Source of the DNA: Phycisphaerae bacterium
Lineage (GTDB): Bacteria; Planctomycetota; Phycisphaerae; UBA1845
Reading direction: 5' to 3'
Length of the DNA stretch: 35,384 nucleotides
Assembly: GCA_021604825.1 (NCBI GenBank)
Contig: BQJS01000022.1
Location: 1-35,384 of the forward strand
Within the stretch, counting starts at the first letter, position 1, and each line of letters opens with the position of its first letter. This document shows, in pieces, positions 23,178-32,971 of this stretch. The notes beneath the pieces are model-generated. The model ran no database searches, was not told the origin of the DNA, and saw only the letters and a list, made by a program, of their open reading frames with translations. The translations under genes were made by a program, and so were the position numbers.

Positions 23178-24595
23178 GCGGCTGGCTCAAATTGAAAGGC
23201 CCGTTGGCGATAGAGTAACTCGAACAAATTGCCTTCGTGCGGTTGGTCCCAACTGATCCGCCAGGTGGGGACGTTGCCAATGTTCAATCGATCGACGTTG
23301 CGATTGTTCATCAACGCATGAATAAACGATTCATCCCGAGTGATGACGGTCGCAATCAACGTCGGACCGATCGCATCGGGGATTTCTTCGACCGGGCACT
23401 CAACGACCGATGCATAAGGAAACAGGAACTCGCGGTTGGCCAACGGATGCTCGCGCGACTCACACCAGACCACTGACGGCTGAAGGTATGCACAGCGACC
23501 CAAATGCGCGAGTCGCGGCGTCCCTCGATGCGTTGCACACGTGTCCTCCGCACCGTCATCGCTTAAGCCATGCTCGATGGCGCTGTTGATCTGATCGGCA
23601 ACGGCTGGATTGGCGAAGGCAGCCAACGTTGCATTCGGATCGTCAGCCGGCAGCGCCTTGTGTCTTGCCAACGCTTTGCCAACCGCGTCTGCAATTTCGC
23701 GCCCGTGTCGCGGTGCCCAAATCGCAGACGCATTAATGCACGAACGCCCGCCATTGCGATCGATGGAGGTGGCCATCAAATCGACGTACTGCGCCCAATC
23801 GTCGGCGACATCGTCTCCTAGAATTACTTTGGAATAACCCGGCCCATGCAACTCGACTCGCGGATCGTTTTCGTACGGTCGCACCGTCGCACCGCCACCA
23901 AACAGCATCGACCGGTCAGCCGTCCGCAACAACTCGCCCGCGCCGCCATGATCGGTCGGATAGAACCCCATCGCCTCGCGCGGGAAGCCAGCCGCAGCGA
24001 ACGCCTCGATCATTCGATACGGCGTCCACGGCTCTTCGCGCCCGGGCTTCAACACAATCGGAGCCTTCAAGGCCATCGCCGGCGCCCAAAGCGAATGCAC
24101 ACCCGGCGAATTGCTCGGCAGCACCGCGCCAAAAATTCGACCGGCTCGATAGAAGCTGAGCATGTGCCCCGACGCGTCGCTGTACCCTTGATCGAGCACA
24201 CTCATATCGAGTCCGCGTGACAAGCCAGCCAACACTTCGTCCATTTTCTCAAGCACGCCCGCGATCTTGCCGGCATTGTCTCGGCAATACGTGATCGGCA
24301 TCCCGGTTGAGCACGACAACTGCCCGATGTAATCCTCGAAAGACTGCTGCACTTTCCCCAAAGGAAGCGCCGCCGACATGAACAACTCGCCAGCTTTTCT
24401 GGCCATCGCAACCAAATCGGCGACCGAAAATTTCTCCAATACATCGTCACACATGTTCATCATGTCGCGCCGCACCATGCCGCTGTTGGCTTGATGAACG
24501 CGTGCGAAAGGTTCACCGGTGGCATGATGCACCAGCGTAACCGTTTCAATGCTTTCGTAAGGCTTACCCTGCCGAAGAATGGGGATCTCGATCAT
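23174..24595 (-). CDS. Aldehyde dehydrogenase-superfamily acyl reductase (LuxC/CoA-acylating type likely)
   Basis: 473 residues with an aldehyde dehydrogenase fold: the oxyanion Asn region AVLPSNSPGVHS (N162), cofactor-site VLKPGREEPWTP (K183) and catalytic cysteine RNGGRSCINAS (C286). The usual general-base ELGG motif reads LHGPGYSKVIL instead, so the glutamate is replaced by H250. That glutamate is dispensable or absent in enzymes that handle thioesters, so reduction of an acyl-CoA or acyl-enzyme thioester is more likely than simple aldehyde oxidation. Length and pairing with a 350-370-residue ligase recall LuxC with LuxE, but I cannot confirm family membership by eye. It begins directly after the ligase stop (TAG ATG) and overlaps the alcohol dehydrogenase start. 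Confidence 0.85.
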   Translation of the reverse strand: MIEIPILRQGKPYESIETVTLVHHATGEPFARVHQANSGMVRRDMMNMCDDVLEKFSVADLVAMARKAGELFMSAALPLGKVQQSFEDYIGQLSCSTGMPITYCRDNAGKIAGVLEKMDEVLAGLSRGLDMSVLDQGYSDASGHMLSFYRAGRIFGAVLPSNSPGVHSLWAPAMALKAPIVLKPGREEPWTPYRMIEAFAAAGFPREAMGFYPTDHGGAGELLRTADRSMLFGGGATVRPYENDPRVELHGPGYSKVILGDDVADDWAQYVDLMATSIDRNGGRSCINASAIWAPRHGREIADAVGKALARHKALPADDPNATLAAFANPAVADQINSAIEHGLSDDGAEDTCATHRGTPRLAHLGRCAYLQPSVVWCESREHPLANREFLFPYASVVECPVEEIPDAIGPTLIATVITRDESFIHALMNNRNVDRLNIGNVPTWRISWDQPHEGNLFELLYRQRAFQFEPAA

Positions 24596-25678
24596 CTAAT
24601 ACACCCCCTCGACGATCGGCGTCGCGAACCCACTGAAGGGCCGCACGTCGGCAATACCATCCCACGGATACTTCTCGCAAGGTCGTGTGCGAATGCCCTC
24701 ATCGCGCTCGAGGAAACGCGGCATAAAAAATTCCTTGGTGAGCGTCGTCAACCGCGCCCGACCGACTTCGCCATACCCGACGACCCTGCGCGTATCTTCT
24801 GGATCAACCACTTCGATCATCGCCCGTGGTGACGGCGGATGATAGATCACGCTGTAGTTGTCGGCTGGGTCGAACGGCTTGTGACACGCCAAACCCATCA
24901 GCGTATTGCCATAGGTCGGCACAAAATCGATCTTGCCCTCAAGCAATTCTTCGCGGGCGAATCGATGAAACTGCGCCGTCAATTGCGTCCCACCGCAGAA
25001 CACACCCTTGATGCCATACTCAACCAGCGACACCCGTTCACATAACGCTTCGAGCAATTTCGGCGTGGTGAACAGGCATTGAATGTTCTTGTGCGCCCGC
25101 AGCAGTGTGAGGCCCTGATTGACCACATGGTCCTTGTATTCGTGCATTTCCCGCAAGCGCGACGATTTGATCAGTTTCACCACCCAACGCGGATCCATGT
25201 CCACGCAGAAGCAAATCCCGCCGCGATGCTGGCACAAATGTTCGACGGCCAACCGCAACCGACGCGGCCCCGACGGACCCAACATCAACCAATCGCCGCC
25301 ACGCGGAAACGTGTCGTCGCTGAGCGTGTCGCTGAATTGTTCGTAGTCGATGCGAAAATCTTTGATGTTGATCCGTGACTTGGGAACGCCGGTGCTGCCG
25401 CCCGTTTCAAATGTGTAGATCGGATCGTTGGCGTAGGCTTTGGGCACCCAGCTGCGTACCTTGCCCTGTCGAAGCCATTCATCCTCGAAGAAATCAAACT
25501 TGTCGAGATCGTCATAACATTTGACCTCGTCACGTGGATTCCAGTCCAGCTTCGACGCATAGTCGAGCCAAAACGGCGTCCCCGTCGCCGGATCGAAATG
25601 CCACGAAACAATCTCGCGCGTGTGTTCGTCAAGACGTTCTCTGGCTGCCTGTGCAACTGTCATATCAACTAGCGTCAT
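24596..25678 (-). CDS. Short adenylate-forming ligase (PaaK/LuxE-like, no C-terminal lid domain)
   Basis: About 360 residues. ETGGSTGVPKSRINI is the ATP-binding loop of the adenylate-forming superfamily, FCGGTQLT and VPTYGNTLMGLACH match later core motifs, and LTTLTKEFFMPRFLERDEG corresponds to the end of the core domain. The protein stops about there: the roughly 100-residue C-terminal lid with the catalytic lysine, present in the other ligase of this window, is missing. LuxE acyl-protein synthetases are similarly short. It probably adenylates a carboxylic acid for the acyl reductase encoded just downstream. Starts are possible at 25717, 25678 and 25663. I prefer 25678 (GAGG 5 bases upstream, MTLVDMTVAQ), which overlaps the FRG gene by 14 bases. 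Confidence 0.75.
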   Translation of the reverse strand: MTLVDMTVAQAARERLDEHTREIVSWHFDPATGTPFWLDYASKLDWNPRDEVKCYDDLDKFDFFEDEWLRQGKVRSWVPKAYANDPIYTFETGGSTGVPKSRINIKDFRIDYEQFSDTLSDDTFPRGGDWLMLGPSGPRRLRLAVEHLCQHRGGICFCVDMDPRWVVKLIKSSRLREMHEYKDHVVNQGLTLLRAHKNIQCLFTTPKLLEALCERVSLVEYGIKGVFCGGTQLTAQFHRFAREELLEGKIDFVPTYGNTLMGLACHKPFDPADNYSVIYHPPSPRAMIEVVDPEDTRRVVGYGEVGRARLTTLTKEFFMPRFLERDEGIRTRPCEKYPWDGIADVRPFSGFATPIVEGVY

Positions 25679-26630
25679 TAGTGCCTCGCTCTTCAACACG
25701 CTCTGTTTCATTTGCATCTGTCGTCACCGACCGTGCATTCTCATTTGAAGGCGCAGGCGGTGATACCGGTTCCACGAAGACTCCGCTGGCTAACTCCAAA
25801 CGGATTTCTCTCCCCAGAGAATCTAGATCCATGAACAGCGTACGGTCCGTTATTCCAACGCAGCGAAGGCCCTCCTTGATTCGCTGCTTTGCGCCGGCTG
25901 GGATCTCGTAGCGCACTAGTTCGCGTTCACTCAACAGCGATTCAGTGATGGTCTTCTGCTTCTGGGGAGTCGTGTACCTCTTGGGAACACTCGGCATGCC
26001 GTATTGTAGAACCCGAAGAATCGGATTGGGGTGAATTGTAAATGTACTTAATTGAGCGGTCATTCTCGGGTGAGTGTAAGGTGGTTCAAATGCGATCGGC
26101 CCCATCGGCGTTCTGGACATCCCCAAGCGATCAAGCGCGGCAAAGGAATTCCACCCAACTCCTTCATATGCTAAGAATTTCAGAAAGTTATTTGATGGCT
26201 TCGGAAGTTCAACCGGCTCTCCGATGCTAGCAGTGTTCAACGAGGGGGGAAACATAGCCCACAATTCTCCATCAACTTTTTCATCTTGTGACACGGCGAA
26301 AAACAGCGCAACGAGCGGACTCTCAGACCAATCCAATAGACGAGTGGGAACTCCATTATGCTGCATCAGAATCAGCCAATCCATTGGATTCGTTGGCAAG
26401 GGACCATTTGAGACAGAACCCGCTTTTCGTTGAAATTGTATTGCCGCGTTGGCTTCTGCGCGCTGAAGTTGCGAAGCGGACTCAAGGCCTGCTACCGCCC
26501 CCTCCCTAAAAACTCCCGGAGTTAGGTTGCCGTATACGCGGGAATGCCCTCTAAAAAAATAGTAACGGAGCTTCTCCGCGATAGTCATTGCATCTGCAAC
26601 GCTACAGATTTTCCGAGGCTGGTCAGCCAT
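25665..26630 (-). CDS. FRG-domain protein
   Basis: 321 residues. The naming motif YFFRGHS (R27) lies at about 24-30, followed by LTPGVFRE. The second conserved block QHNGVPTRLLDWSESPLVAL covers 89-108. These two blocks define the FRG domain, a family of uncertain biochemical activity often found among accessory and defence-related genes. The C-terminal 40 residues are low-complexity (Pro, Asn, Thr, Glu). Base composition is more A/T-rich than the genes on either side, which suggests acquisition. Its end overlaps the start of the short ligase and its start lies 43 bases after the PQQ-propeller stop, so it sits inside a minus-strand gene run. Whether it works with the ligase trio or is a passenger cannot be told. 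Confidence 0.8.
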   Translation of the reverse strand: MADQPRKICSVADAMTIAEKLRYYFFRGHSRVYGNLTPGVFREGAVAGLESASQLQRAEANAAIQFQRKAGSVSNGPLPTNPMDWLILMQHNGVPTRLLDWSESPLVALFFAVSQDEKVDGELWAMFPPSLNTASIGEPVELPKPSNNFLKFLAYEGVGWNSFAALDRLGMSRTPMGPIAFEPPYTHPRMTAQLSTFTIHPNPILRVLQYGMPSVPKRYTTPQKQKTITESLLSERELVRYEIPAGAKQRIKEGLRCVGITDRTLFMDLDSLGREIRLELASGVFVEPVSPPAPSNENARSVTTDANETERVEERGTNDAS

Positions 26631-26673
26631 GCACAGTTATCGCTCTCGTGTTAGACTGATGGTTCAAGCTAAC

Positions 26674-28188
26674 CTATTTGCCCACTGCCTTTTCGGCCTC
26701 TGGCTTCTTCTCGCCACCCTTCGGCAATTCAATCGCCACCATCATCCGACGGTTCGTGACAAAAAGCGTACCGTTCGAAGCCACCGGTGACGTATACACC
26801 GAGTTCAACATGTCGTTCGTGGCAATCTCTTTCATCGTTGGACCGTGCTTGAGCACAACGACTTCACCATCTTCATCGCCCAAGTACACCTTGCCATCGA
26901 CGACATACGGTGAGCCCCAAATTGCCGCATACGTGTCGTACTTCCAATGTTCCTTGCCAGTCTTTAGATCAAGGCAATACAAGAACCCGCTCAGGTCGGA
27001 GATGTAAAGCAGCCCGTCCGCAATCGCCACCGTCGACATTGAACGATTAAACTTCTCATCGCCCACGTGCCAGATGCGACCGCTTTCGGTAATGTCGCCC
27101 GTCTTCGTCGCATCGATCGCGTAGAGATGCCCAGGCCCCTCGCCGTGTTCCGGGTCTTGCCCGACACACAGGTAGACCTTGTCATCATGAATCACCGGCG
27201 TCGAAATGATGTTGTTCTTAGTGCCTCGACCTCCAAGCTCCCACTTCGAACCCTTGGGGTTCAGATCAAATTTCCATAGCAACTTGCCGGTCTTTGGCTC
27301 GAACGAGTAACACCAACCATCGCCACCCGCAAAAACCACCTGCGGCTTACCCGCCACCATGCCAACCGCTGGCGACGACCAACTGCCGTGTAGCACATTG
27401 CCGGCTGGATCGTTATTCTCCCACACCAACTCGCCCGTATTCTTGTTGACCGCAATAAAGTCCGGCGCATCCGCCACCGGCAAATCCAGGTGCCCTTCGT
27501 CCACACCGTTGGATGTATTGATAAAGATCAAATCGCCATAGCCAACCGGTGACGATGTCGCGAGGTTGTGCGGAAACACGCCCAACTCCTCGATCATGTC
27601 GTACTTCCAGATGAAGTCACCGTCGCGCTTCTCCTTGTACTTTTCGTCCTTGTATGGGCCGTCATTCTCGCCATCGAGGAAACCCTCAAGGTCGGCACAA
27701 ACCAATTCGCACGTATTGCTCACATACCAAAGGCGATTGCCCTCAACGTAAGGCGTCGAGCAAATCCCCTGCTCCGGCCAATCGTTGACGCGACCGGTGG
27801 GAAGCTTGTCGTGCGTGATCTGCCAGAGGAGCTTTCCGGTCTTTTCATCCACGCAGACGATCACGCCCTTGTCACCCTCGATGCCCGGACGCAAGTTGCC
27901 ATTGTTGTTCGTGCCCGCGAGCACTTTGCCGTTAACGATGACCGGGTTGCCATACGTCTGCGAACCAAGTTCGATCGTCCACTTGATATTCTTCTTGGCT
28001 TTGAGATCCCACTGCGCCGCAATGTTCGTCTCGCCCGAAACCATATTGCGATCGCCCGAACCGCCCCACATCGGCCAATCACCCTTTTTGGCTTTCGCAA
28101 GGGGCTCGGCAAACGCGGGGGCTACAACACAACCAAGCGCCATAGCCGTCATCATCGCGCGATGCGATCGCGCCATTCGATTATTCAT
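26674..28188 (-). CDS. Secreted PQQ-type beta-propeller protein
   Basis: 504 residues. A signal peptide is visible at about 1-27 ([17 protein letters not shown]). The mature start contains [16 protein letters not shown], a sequence typical of secreted planctomycete propeller proteins. Repeated blade motifs follow: [56 protein letters not shown], with the AxDxxTGKxxW pattern of PQQ-like/BamB-like repeats. These proteins can be quinoprotein enzymes or non-catalytic scaffolds; I cannot assign quinone ligands by eye. It overlaps the upstream propeller gene by 8 bases and is expected to be co-expressed with it. Confidence 0.9.
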   Translation of the reverse strand: MNNRMARSHRAMMTAMALGCVVAPAFAEPLAKAKKGDWPMWGGSGDRNMVSGETNIAAQWDLKAKKNIKWTIELGSQTYGNPVIVNGKVLAGTNNNGNLRPGIEGDKGVIVCVDEKTGKLLWQITHDKLPTGRVNDWPEQGICSTPYVEGNRLWYVSNTCELVCADLEGFLDGENDGPYKDEKYKEKRDGDFIWKYDMIEELGVFPHNLATSSPVGYGDLIFINTSNGVDEGHLDLPVADAPDFIAVNKNTGELVWENNDPAGNVLHGSWSSPAVGMVAGKPQVVFAGGDGWCYSFEPKTGKLLWKFDLNPKGSKWELGGRGTKNNIISTPVIHDDKVYLCVGQDPEHGEGPGHLYAIDATKTGDITESGRIWHVGDEKFNRSMSTVAIADGLLYISDLSGFLYCLDLKTGKEHWKYDTYAAIWGSPYVVDGKVYLGDEDGEVVVLKHGPTMKEIATNDMLNSVYTSPVASNGTLFVTNRRMMVAIELPKGGEKKPEAEKAVGK

Positions 28189-30442
28189 TGTTGGTCACCT
28201 TGAAATTATCGTAATAGTTTTCAGGACCGTCGCTCTTGGAGGTCGTGTTTGTGGAGTATGCGTAGAGGCCCGGGCTGCCCTCAGTGTTCGGGCAGGAATC
28301 GACCACGTCGATCAACCACTCTACCGGTTCAGCTTCACCACGCGGCCAAATCTTGCCGCGAAGATGGGCTTTGTCGCCATCGGGCCGAACCTCAAACTTC
28401 ATCGTGTACCACTTGTCGGGATCGTATTGGAACTTCACGTCATGACGAATGCGCGGCAGCGGTGCCCAGGATTCAACGCGAAGCTTCTTGCCAACACCCA
28501 TCGCGATCAACCGATATCGCGAATTGATCAAACCCATGTCAGGCTTAAATCGTTTCTTCTTGGATTTCCCCATCAAATCGCACTGTACGGTGTACCCACC
28601 CTCAATCGGCGGCCCGGCGTACGAACGAAGTCGCATAAACGGCGGCGACGGAAACTTCTTACTCGCGATCTTTCGCAAGACCCTGCCGCCATCCATCTCG
28701 ACGATGTTGGTCTTTTTGGAAACCCCAATCCAACCCGGCGGCACAGAACCGACCGGCACGCCCTCAAAATCGACCGCATAAGGAATCTTCGGCGAAACCC
28801 GAACCCGGGCGGGCGTCATTGCATACTGCTTGTCACCGACCTTGATGTTCGCTTCTACAATGCCAGCTCCGAATCCACCCGCATTCGCCGCGAAAGTGCC
28901 ATCATCTGACACTTTGCCATGACCGCCTTTCACCGACCACTCAATCTTTCCGTCGATCGCACCGGGCGTGAACACAGCTGAACCGGCGGCACTATACTTG
29001 CGAATCTCAAACTTAACCGACTCGCCCGGTGCAACAGAAACTTCGGCTGGCACCAACCGAAAATCATCATACTCATGTCCTTCGCGCGCATCCGCCACCT
29101 CAGCCGGAAGGTCCGGGATGACCACCTTCGTGCCCCCGCTACCGTCGCCCAGGCAATAAGTGCCATACCGTGTCATAAAATACACACGACCATTGGCGAC
29201 CACCGGTGAACCGTAGATTTCATCCACGAGGTTGTCGTCGCGCCCGAACGTATCCATGTCGAGCGATACGCACTTGTCGCCTTCGTCCTTGAGAATGTGG
29301 AACATGCCGGTCTGTTCACCAACATAAATAACACCGTCAGCCGTCACCGTTGGCGAACCCTTACCGACGCGCCCCATGTCGTATTCCCAGAACTTCTTGC
29401 CCGTCTTGGCGTCGTAGCAAATCATCGTCGCCGCGTTGTTGACGACATACAGCCGCCCGTTGGCGATCGCCGGTGACGCATAGCCCACCGTCAATCCGTC
29501 GTGTCGCCAGACGGCTCCATTGTCGGTGATGTCGCCGGTTTTGGTCGCGTCGATGCACAGCACCGCCCCCATCTTCGTGGTGGTGTAGTTCTCCTCGCTG
29601 TGGCAGACGTAGGCATAATCACCCTCAACCACGATCGACGAGTTCAACCCGCGCTTGCTCAGCTTGTATGACCAGACCTTTTCGCCGCTGCGGGCCAGCA
29701 ATCCGTACACATAACCGTCGGCTGCTCCGACGATCAGCATCCGCTTGCCGCCAATCACCGCGACGGCTGGCACCGCGTAGGTTGTATCGAGCGGCTTGCC
29801 ACCAGGTGCCGACCACCAGATCACTTCGCCCGTGTTCTTATCTAGCGCCAACCAACGATGCGTCGGCTTGGCCATCGGGCCCCAGCTTGAATTGAGGTAG
29901 CTGACGATCACGCGATCTTCGTCAACGATCGGTGTGTGCAGTCGGCCGCCGTATCCACTAATCCGCCCGAACTCTTCCGTCATCGAACGCTTCCAGAGAA
30001 TCTTGCCGTCCCCGGAAAAGCAGAACATCTCACCACCGGTGCCATGGGCGTACACATTGCCCGTCGCCGGATCGCCCACGACTGCCGTCCAACCGACGCG
30101 GTTTTCCACGATGTCGGTGTGGAACACATTGAAGCGATGCTCCCAGATTTTCTTACCGGTGTTGGCGTCGAGGCAGACCACGCGTTCCTGCCGCGATTCG
30201 CCCTCACCCACCGGGGCGATTGTGTAGAGACGGTTATTCATGACGACCGGTGTCGATCGACCGCCAACATCGGACTTCCAGGCGAGGTTTTCACCATCGA
30301 TCGACCAGGACGTCACCGGAGCATTTTCGCGAGAAGCACCATTCTGTTCGGGCCCGCGCCAGTAAGGCCAATCGTTGGCCTGCGTCGGAACAGTACAAAG
30401 TAAGAGACTCAGTGTTGAGACATAGACGAGTGAACGTTTCAC
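28181..30442 (-). CDS. Secreted PQQ-type beta-propeller protein with C-terminal beta domains
   Basis: 753 residues. The signal peptide (about 1-22, [15 protein letters not shown]) is followed by [15 protein letters not shown], another planctomycete propeller hallmark. Blades such as [28 protein letters not shown] and [14 protein letters not shown] run to about residue 430. An Ig-like stretch (about 445-560; [14 protein letters not shown]) and a C-terminal lectin-like or jelly-roll region (about 565-753; [12 protein letters not shown]) follow, which suggests binding to a carbohydrate or other surface ligand. AAGGAAA lies about 9 bases before the ATG. It overlaps the second propeller gene by 8 bases, so the two likely form one unit. 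Confidence 0.88.
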   Translation of the reverse strand: MKRSLVYVSTLSLLLCTVPTQANDWPYWRGPEQNGASRENAPVTSWSIDGENLAWKSDVGGRSTPVVMNNRLYTIAPVGEGESRQERVVCLDANTGKKIWEHRFNVFHTDIVENRVGWTAVVGDPATGNVYAHGTGGEMFCFSGDGKILWKRSMTEEFGRISGYGGRLHTPIVDEDRVIVSYLNSSWGPMAKPTHRWLALDKNTGEVIWWSAPGGKPLDTTYAVPAVAVIGGKRMLIVGAADGYVYGLLARSGEKVWSYKLSKRGLNSSIVVEGDYAYVCHSEENYTTTKMGAVLCIDATKTGDITDNGAVWRHDGLTVGYASPAIANGRLYVVNNAATMICYDAKTGKKFWEYDMGRVGKGSPTVTADGVIYVGEQTGMFHILKDEGDKCVSLDMDTFGRDDNLVDEIYGSPVVANGRVYFMTRYGTYCLGDGSGGTKVVIPDLPAEVADAREGHEYDDFRLVPAEVSVAPGESVKFEIRKYSAAGSAVFTPGAIDGKIEWSVKGGHGKVSDDGTFAANAGGFGAGIVEANIKVGDKQYAMTPARVRVSPKIPYAVDFEGVPVGSVPPGWIGVSKKTNIVEMDGGRVLRKIASKKFPSPPFMRLRSYAGPPIEGGYTVQCDLMGKSKKKRFKPDMGLINSRYRLIAMGVGKKLRVESWAPLPRIRHDVKFQYDPDKWYTMKFEVRPDGDKAHLRGKIWPRGEAEPVEWLIDVVDSCPNTEGSPGLYAYSTNTTSKSDGPENYYDNFKVTNNE

Positions 30443-30517
30443 GTGTCGGTTTCCTTAAACTAGGCGGACTGTCGAATCCATACGTGCAAAAATACCGGAC
30501 GGCATTCTATCAAACAA

Positions 30518-31825
30518 TCAATCTGGACGGGCAACCCGTCGCGATTTCATCTCAGATCGCGGCAGGCTTCCCGATTCAACCATGGCAACTTTCGGAGAAA
30601 AATTCAGTCGCATTTGAAGTGCGTCCGCGACTTGGCCAGGAAAGTCAGCCGACGCGCATCCGCCTCCCGCGTTTACTTCGATCTCAACGAGCAGATCGTT
30701 CAGCGGGCCACTCTCCTGCAATGAGACTCGGTACTCTCCAATGGCATCGAACCGACGCAGGACATCTTCAATCGCCGACGGGAATACATTGTTGCCGCGA
30801 ACAACCATCATGTCGTCTGCACGTCCCAGCACCCCGCCGACGACTCGCGCAAATCGAATATCCTCAGGACCGCGCTCAATCGTCAATCGAACCAGATCGC
30901 CCGTACGGTATCGAATCAACGGACTGCCAATACGCCCCAGATTGGTCAGCACCAACTCACCCAACGCGCCATCACCAACCGGATCAAGCGTCTTCGGATC
31001 AACCACCTCGGCGATGAACTCGCTTTCGATGACGTACATCCCATCGCGATAACCATCGGTCTGAAAACCCCACGCACCAATCTCCGTCATCCCCACATGA
31101 TCGAACACGCGAGCCCCCCATGCCGTCTCGATCCGCTCACGGGTGGCTGGTATGCTCCCGCCCGGTTCGCCCGCAACGATGAGCGCCCTGACAGGCATCG
31201 CAGATAAATCGACACCCTCCGCCGCCGCGACTTCAGCCAACCGTAGCGCATAGGTCGGCGTACAACAAACAACCGTCGCTTCGTTGTCGGCGATGTACTT
31301 CAACCGCGCGATGCTCGACATACCGCCAGCCGGCAAACACATGCAACCGCGCTCACACGCCGCATCAAACGCCGACCAGAACCCTACGAACGGTCCAAAC
31401 GAAAACGGAAATACCACGCGATCTGCCGCCGTTACGCCCGCACCCTCCAGAACAAACTGCCAGCATCGAATCCACCACTCCCAGTTCGCGGGCGTGTCGG
31501 GCCAACGCAGCGGCGCGCCCGACGTACTCGACGTTTGGTGAAACCGCACGTACGAATCGATGTCGCAAGTCAGGAGGGTTCCGTATGGCGGATGGGCCTG
31601 TTGATCGGCTTGCAATTCCGCGCGAGTTGTCACTGGCAACAAACGAAGTTCATCGCACGCCGGATCAAATGCAACGCCTTCAAACTTGTTGCGATAAAAC
31701 GCCGACCCAAGGCACGCGACCCCATCGCCCCGAATAGCTTCAAGCAGCGTCGCCAGCTTGCGCCGTTGAATGGCAGCAAGCTCGCGTCGATCAACCCTCA
31801 TGGCGTTGGCAATGTCAGCGTCCAT
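30518..31825 (-). CDS. PaaK-like adenylate-forming ligase (phenylacetate-CoA ligase family)
   Basis: 435 residues, the normal length for PaaK. HQTSSTSGAPLRW is the ATP-binding loop, FDHVGMTEIGAWGF the core aromatic motif, LIRYRTGDLVRL the hinge region, and GRADDMMVVRGNNVFPSAIE the lid-domain motif. SLPRSEMKSRRV near the C-terminus carries the expected catalytic lysine. The family activates aryl or other carboxylic acids as CoA thioesters through an acyl-AMP. The substrate is unknown; phenylacetate is not implied because no paa catabolic genes are near. It lies 75 bases upstream of the first propeller gene on the same strand. Unlike the short ligase it is complete, so the region has two acid-activating enzymes of different build. 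The start has no clear ribosome-binding site; the ATG at 31801 is an alternative. Confidence 0.88.
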   Translation of the reverse strand: MDADIANAMRVDRRELAAIQRRKLATLLEAIRGDGVACLGSAFYRNKFEGVAFDPACDELRLLPVTTRAELQADQQAHPPYGTLLTCDIDSYVRFHQTSSTSGAPLRWPDTPANWEWWIRCWQFVLEGAGVTAADRVVFPFSFGPFVGFWSAFDAACERGCMCLPAGGMSSIARLKYIADNEATVVCCTPTYALRLAEVAAAEGVDLSAMPVRALIVAGEPGGSIPATRERIETAWGARVFDHVGMTEIGAWGFQTDGYRDGMYVIESEFIAEVVDPKTLDPVGDGALGELVLTNLGRIGSPLIRYRTGDLVRLTIERGPEDIRFARVVGGVLGRADDMMVVRGNNVFPSAIEDVLRRFDAIGEYRVSLQESGPLNDLLVEIEVNAGGGCASADFPGQVADALQMRLNFSPKVAMVESGSLPRSEMKSRRVARPD

Positions 31826-32158
31826 GTCAGTCCGAGTGCTCGCAAGTGAATTCGTTGAAACAACTCAATCGTAGTGACCCACGGACAAAATGCGAACGCA
31901 AGAGCCGTTTCGACTGATGGGCCTCATCCCGTTTTTCGCCGAGGAATCCGCATAAATGTCAAATGTTGTACGCGACAAATGTAATGCGATTGTATCAGGG
32001 GCGATATGTGCACAGACTCCCCCCAATTGAACGCCGCCCAACGTTGACAAGCCACCCATTTCTTGGTCACTTGTTGCCGGTCACAACCACGTGAAGCGGT
32101 CGATCGTAATCGCCGCGAGGTGGAGAGAACTTTTTCGGGCTGAAGGAGAATTGGAAAT
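31826..32158. other. Divergent intergenic region
   Basis: No gene was seen in these 333 bases between the minus-strand ligase and the plus-strand PEP-CTERM gene. There is a TTGACA at 32044-32049 without a good -10 at 17 bp, and a direct repeat of GGTCAC in TTGGTCACTTGTTGCCGGTC (about 32066-32085). The ribosome-binding site AAGGAGAA near 32141 serves the PEP-CTERM gene. Promoters for both genes must be here, but I cannot place them with confidence. Confidence 0.35.
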
Positions 32159-32866
32159 ATGAAACGCACTCGATCAATCATTGCCGTCATCGCGCTCGTT
32201 GGCATGTTCACCGCATCAACCGCGTCTGCCACGCCATACATCCTCAGTGCCGTACAGGATCAATCGGCCCAAGCGCCCGACAGCACTTTCGCTCTCGATT
32301 TTGCTGGCAATGGCGGCGTCCGCGACTCCGACATTTCAGACACAACCTTCGGTATGGAAATCGATTTCGACAACGAGACTGCAAAGTTCACCAATTACGA
32401 ACAACAAATCGGTTCGATCCTCTTGCCCAACAGTGCTGGCCCCGACGTCGAAACCGGACCGATCACCGTCAGCATCATTCCCGGATCAGAGCCGGGCCGC
32501 CTTACCGACAACGGTGACGGCACGTTCGACTTCGAAACGACCGACACATACGAAATCACATTCACCAACGATCTGAGCATGTTCGGCTTCCCGGGCCAGT
32601 CGGTGCTGCTGCCAAGCACGTCCTTGGGAACGCTCACGGTCGACTCGCTCCGCGATGATGTCATCGAAGGCAGCGCTGCGATGCGGTGGGAAGACGACAG
32701 CATCATGCTCGACCCCTCCACCACGGATCCCGAGAATCCGATTCTGCTTCCGTTCCACTATGTATGCGACATCAACTCAGTCTTCAGCGCAGTCGTCGCC
32801 CCGGAACCAGCTTCGGCAATGCTCTTGGCCTTGGGCGCGGTAGTGGCCCTTCGCCGCCGGTCGTAA
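32159..32866 (+). CDS. PEP-CTERM sorting-signal secreted protein
   Basis: 235 residues. An N-terminal signal peptide (about 1-24, SIIAVIALVGMFTASTASA) opens the protein. At the C-terminus, APEPASAMLLALGAVVALRRRS is a complete PEP-CTERM signal: Pro-Glu-Pro, a membrane-spanning stretch and an Arg cluster. Such proteins are processed at the membrane by an exosortase and sent to the cell surface or matrix. The 190 residues between are acidic and beta-rich, without a recognised domain. AAGGAG lies about 12 bases upstream of the ATG. A terminator follows the stop after 35 bases, so it is probably a single-gene unit. No exosortase gene is in the window. Confidence 0.9.
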   Translation: MKRTRSIIAVIALVGMFTASTASATPYILSAVQDQSAQAPDSTFALDFAGNGGVRDSDISDTTFGMEIDFDNETAKFTNYEQQIGSILLPNSAGPDVETGPITVSIIPGSEPGRLTDNGDGTFDFETTDTYEITFTNDLSMFGFPGQSVLLPSTSLGTLTVDSLRDDVIEGSAAMRWEDDSIMLDPSTTDPENPILLPFHYVCDINSVFSAVVAPEPASAMLLALGAVVALRRRS

Positions 32867-32901
32867 GCAAATTCAGCAATCTGCAAATCAGCAACAATAC
32901 A

Positions 32902-32933
32902 AGCGGATCACCCAATCGGGTGGTCCGCTTTTT
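32902..32933 (+). terminator. Rho-independent terminator
   Basis: A 12-bp stem (32902-32913 with 32918-32929, one G-T wobble), AATC loop and TTTTT tract ending at 32933. It follows the PEP-CTERM gene and separates it from the convergent metal-regulator gene. Confidence 0.9.
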
Positions 32934-32971
32934 CGTTGGCATGCTTTGGATTGACTATTTGTTCAGCGACA

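Noticed and set aside
27785..28909. Plus-strand open frame of 374 codons opposite the two propeller genes
   Set aside because: It spans the junction of two clear minus-strand genes and shows no domain or ribosome-binding site.
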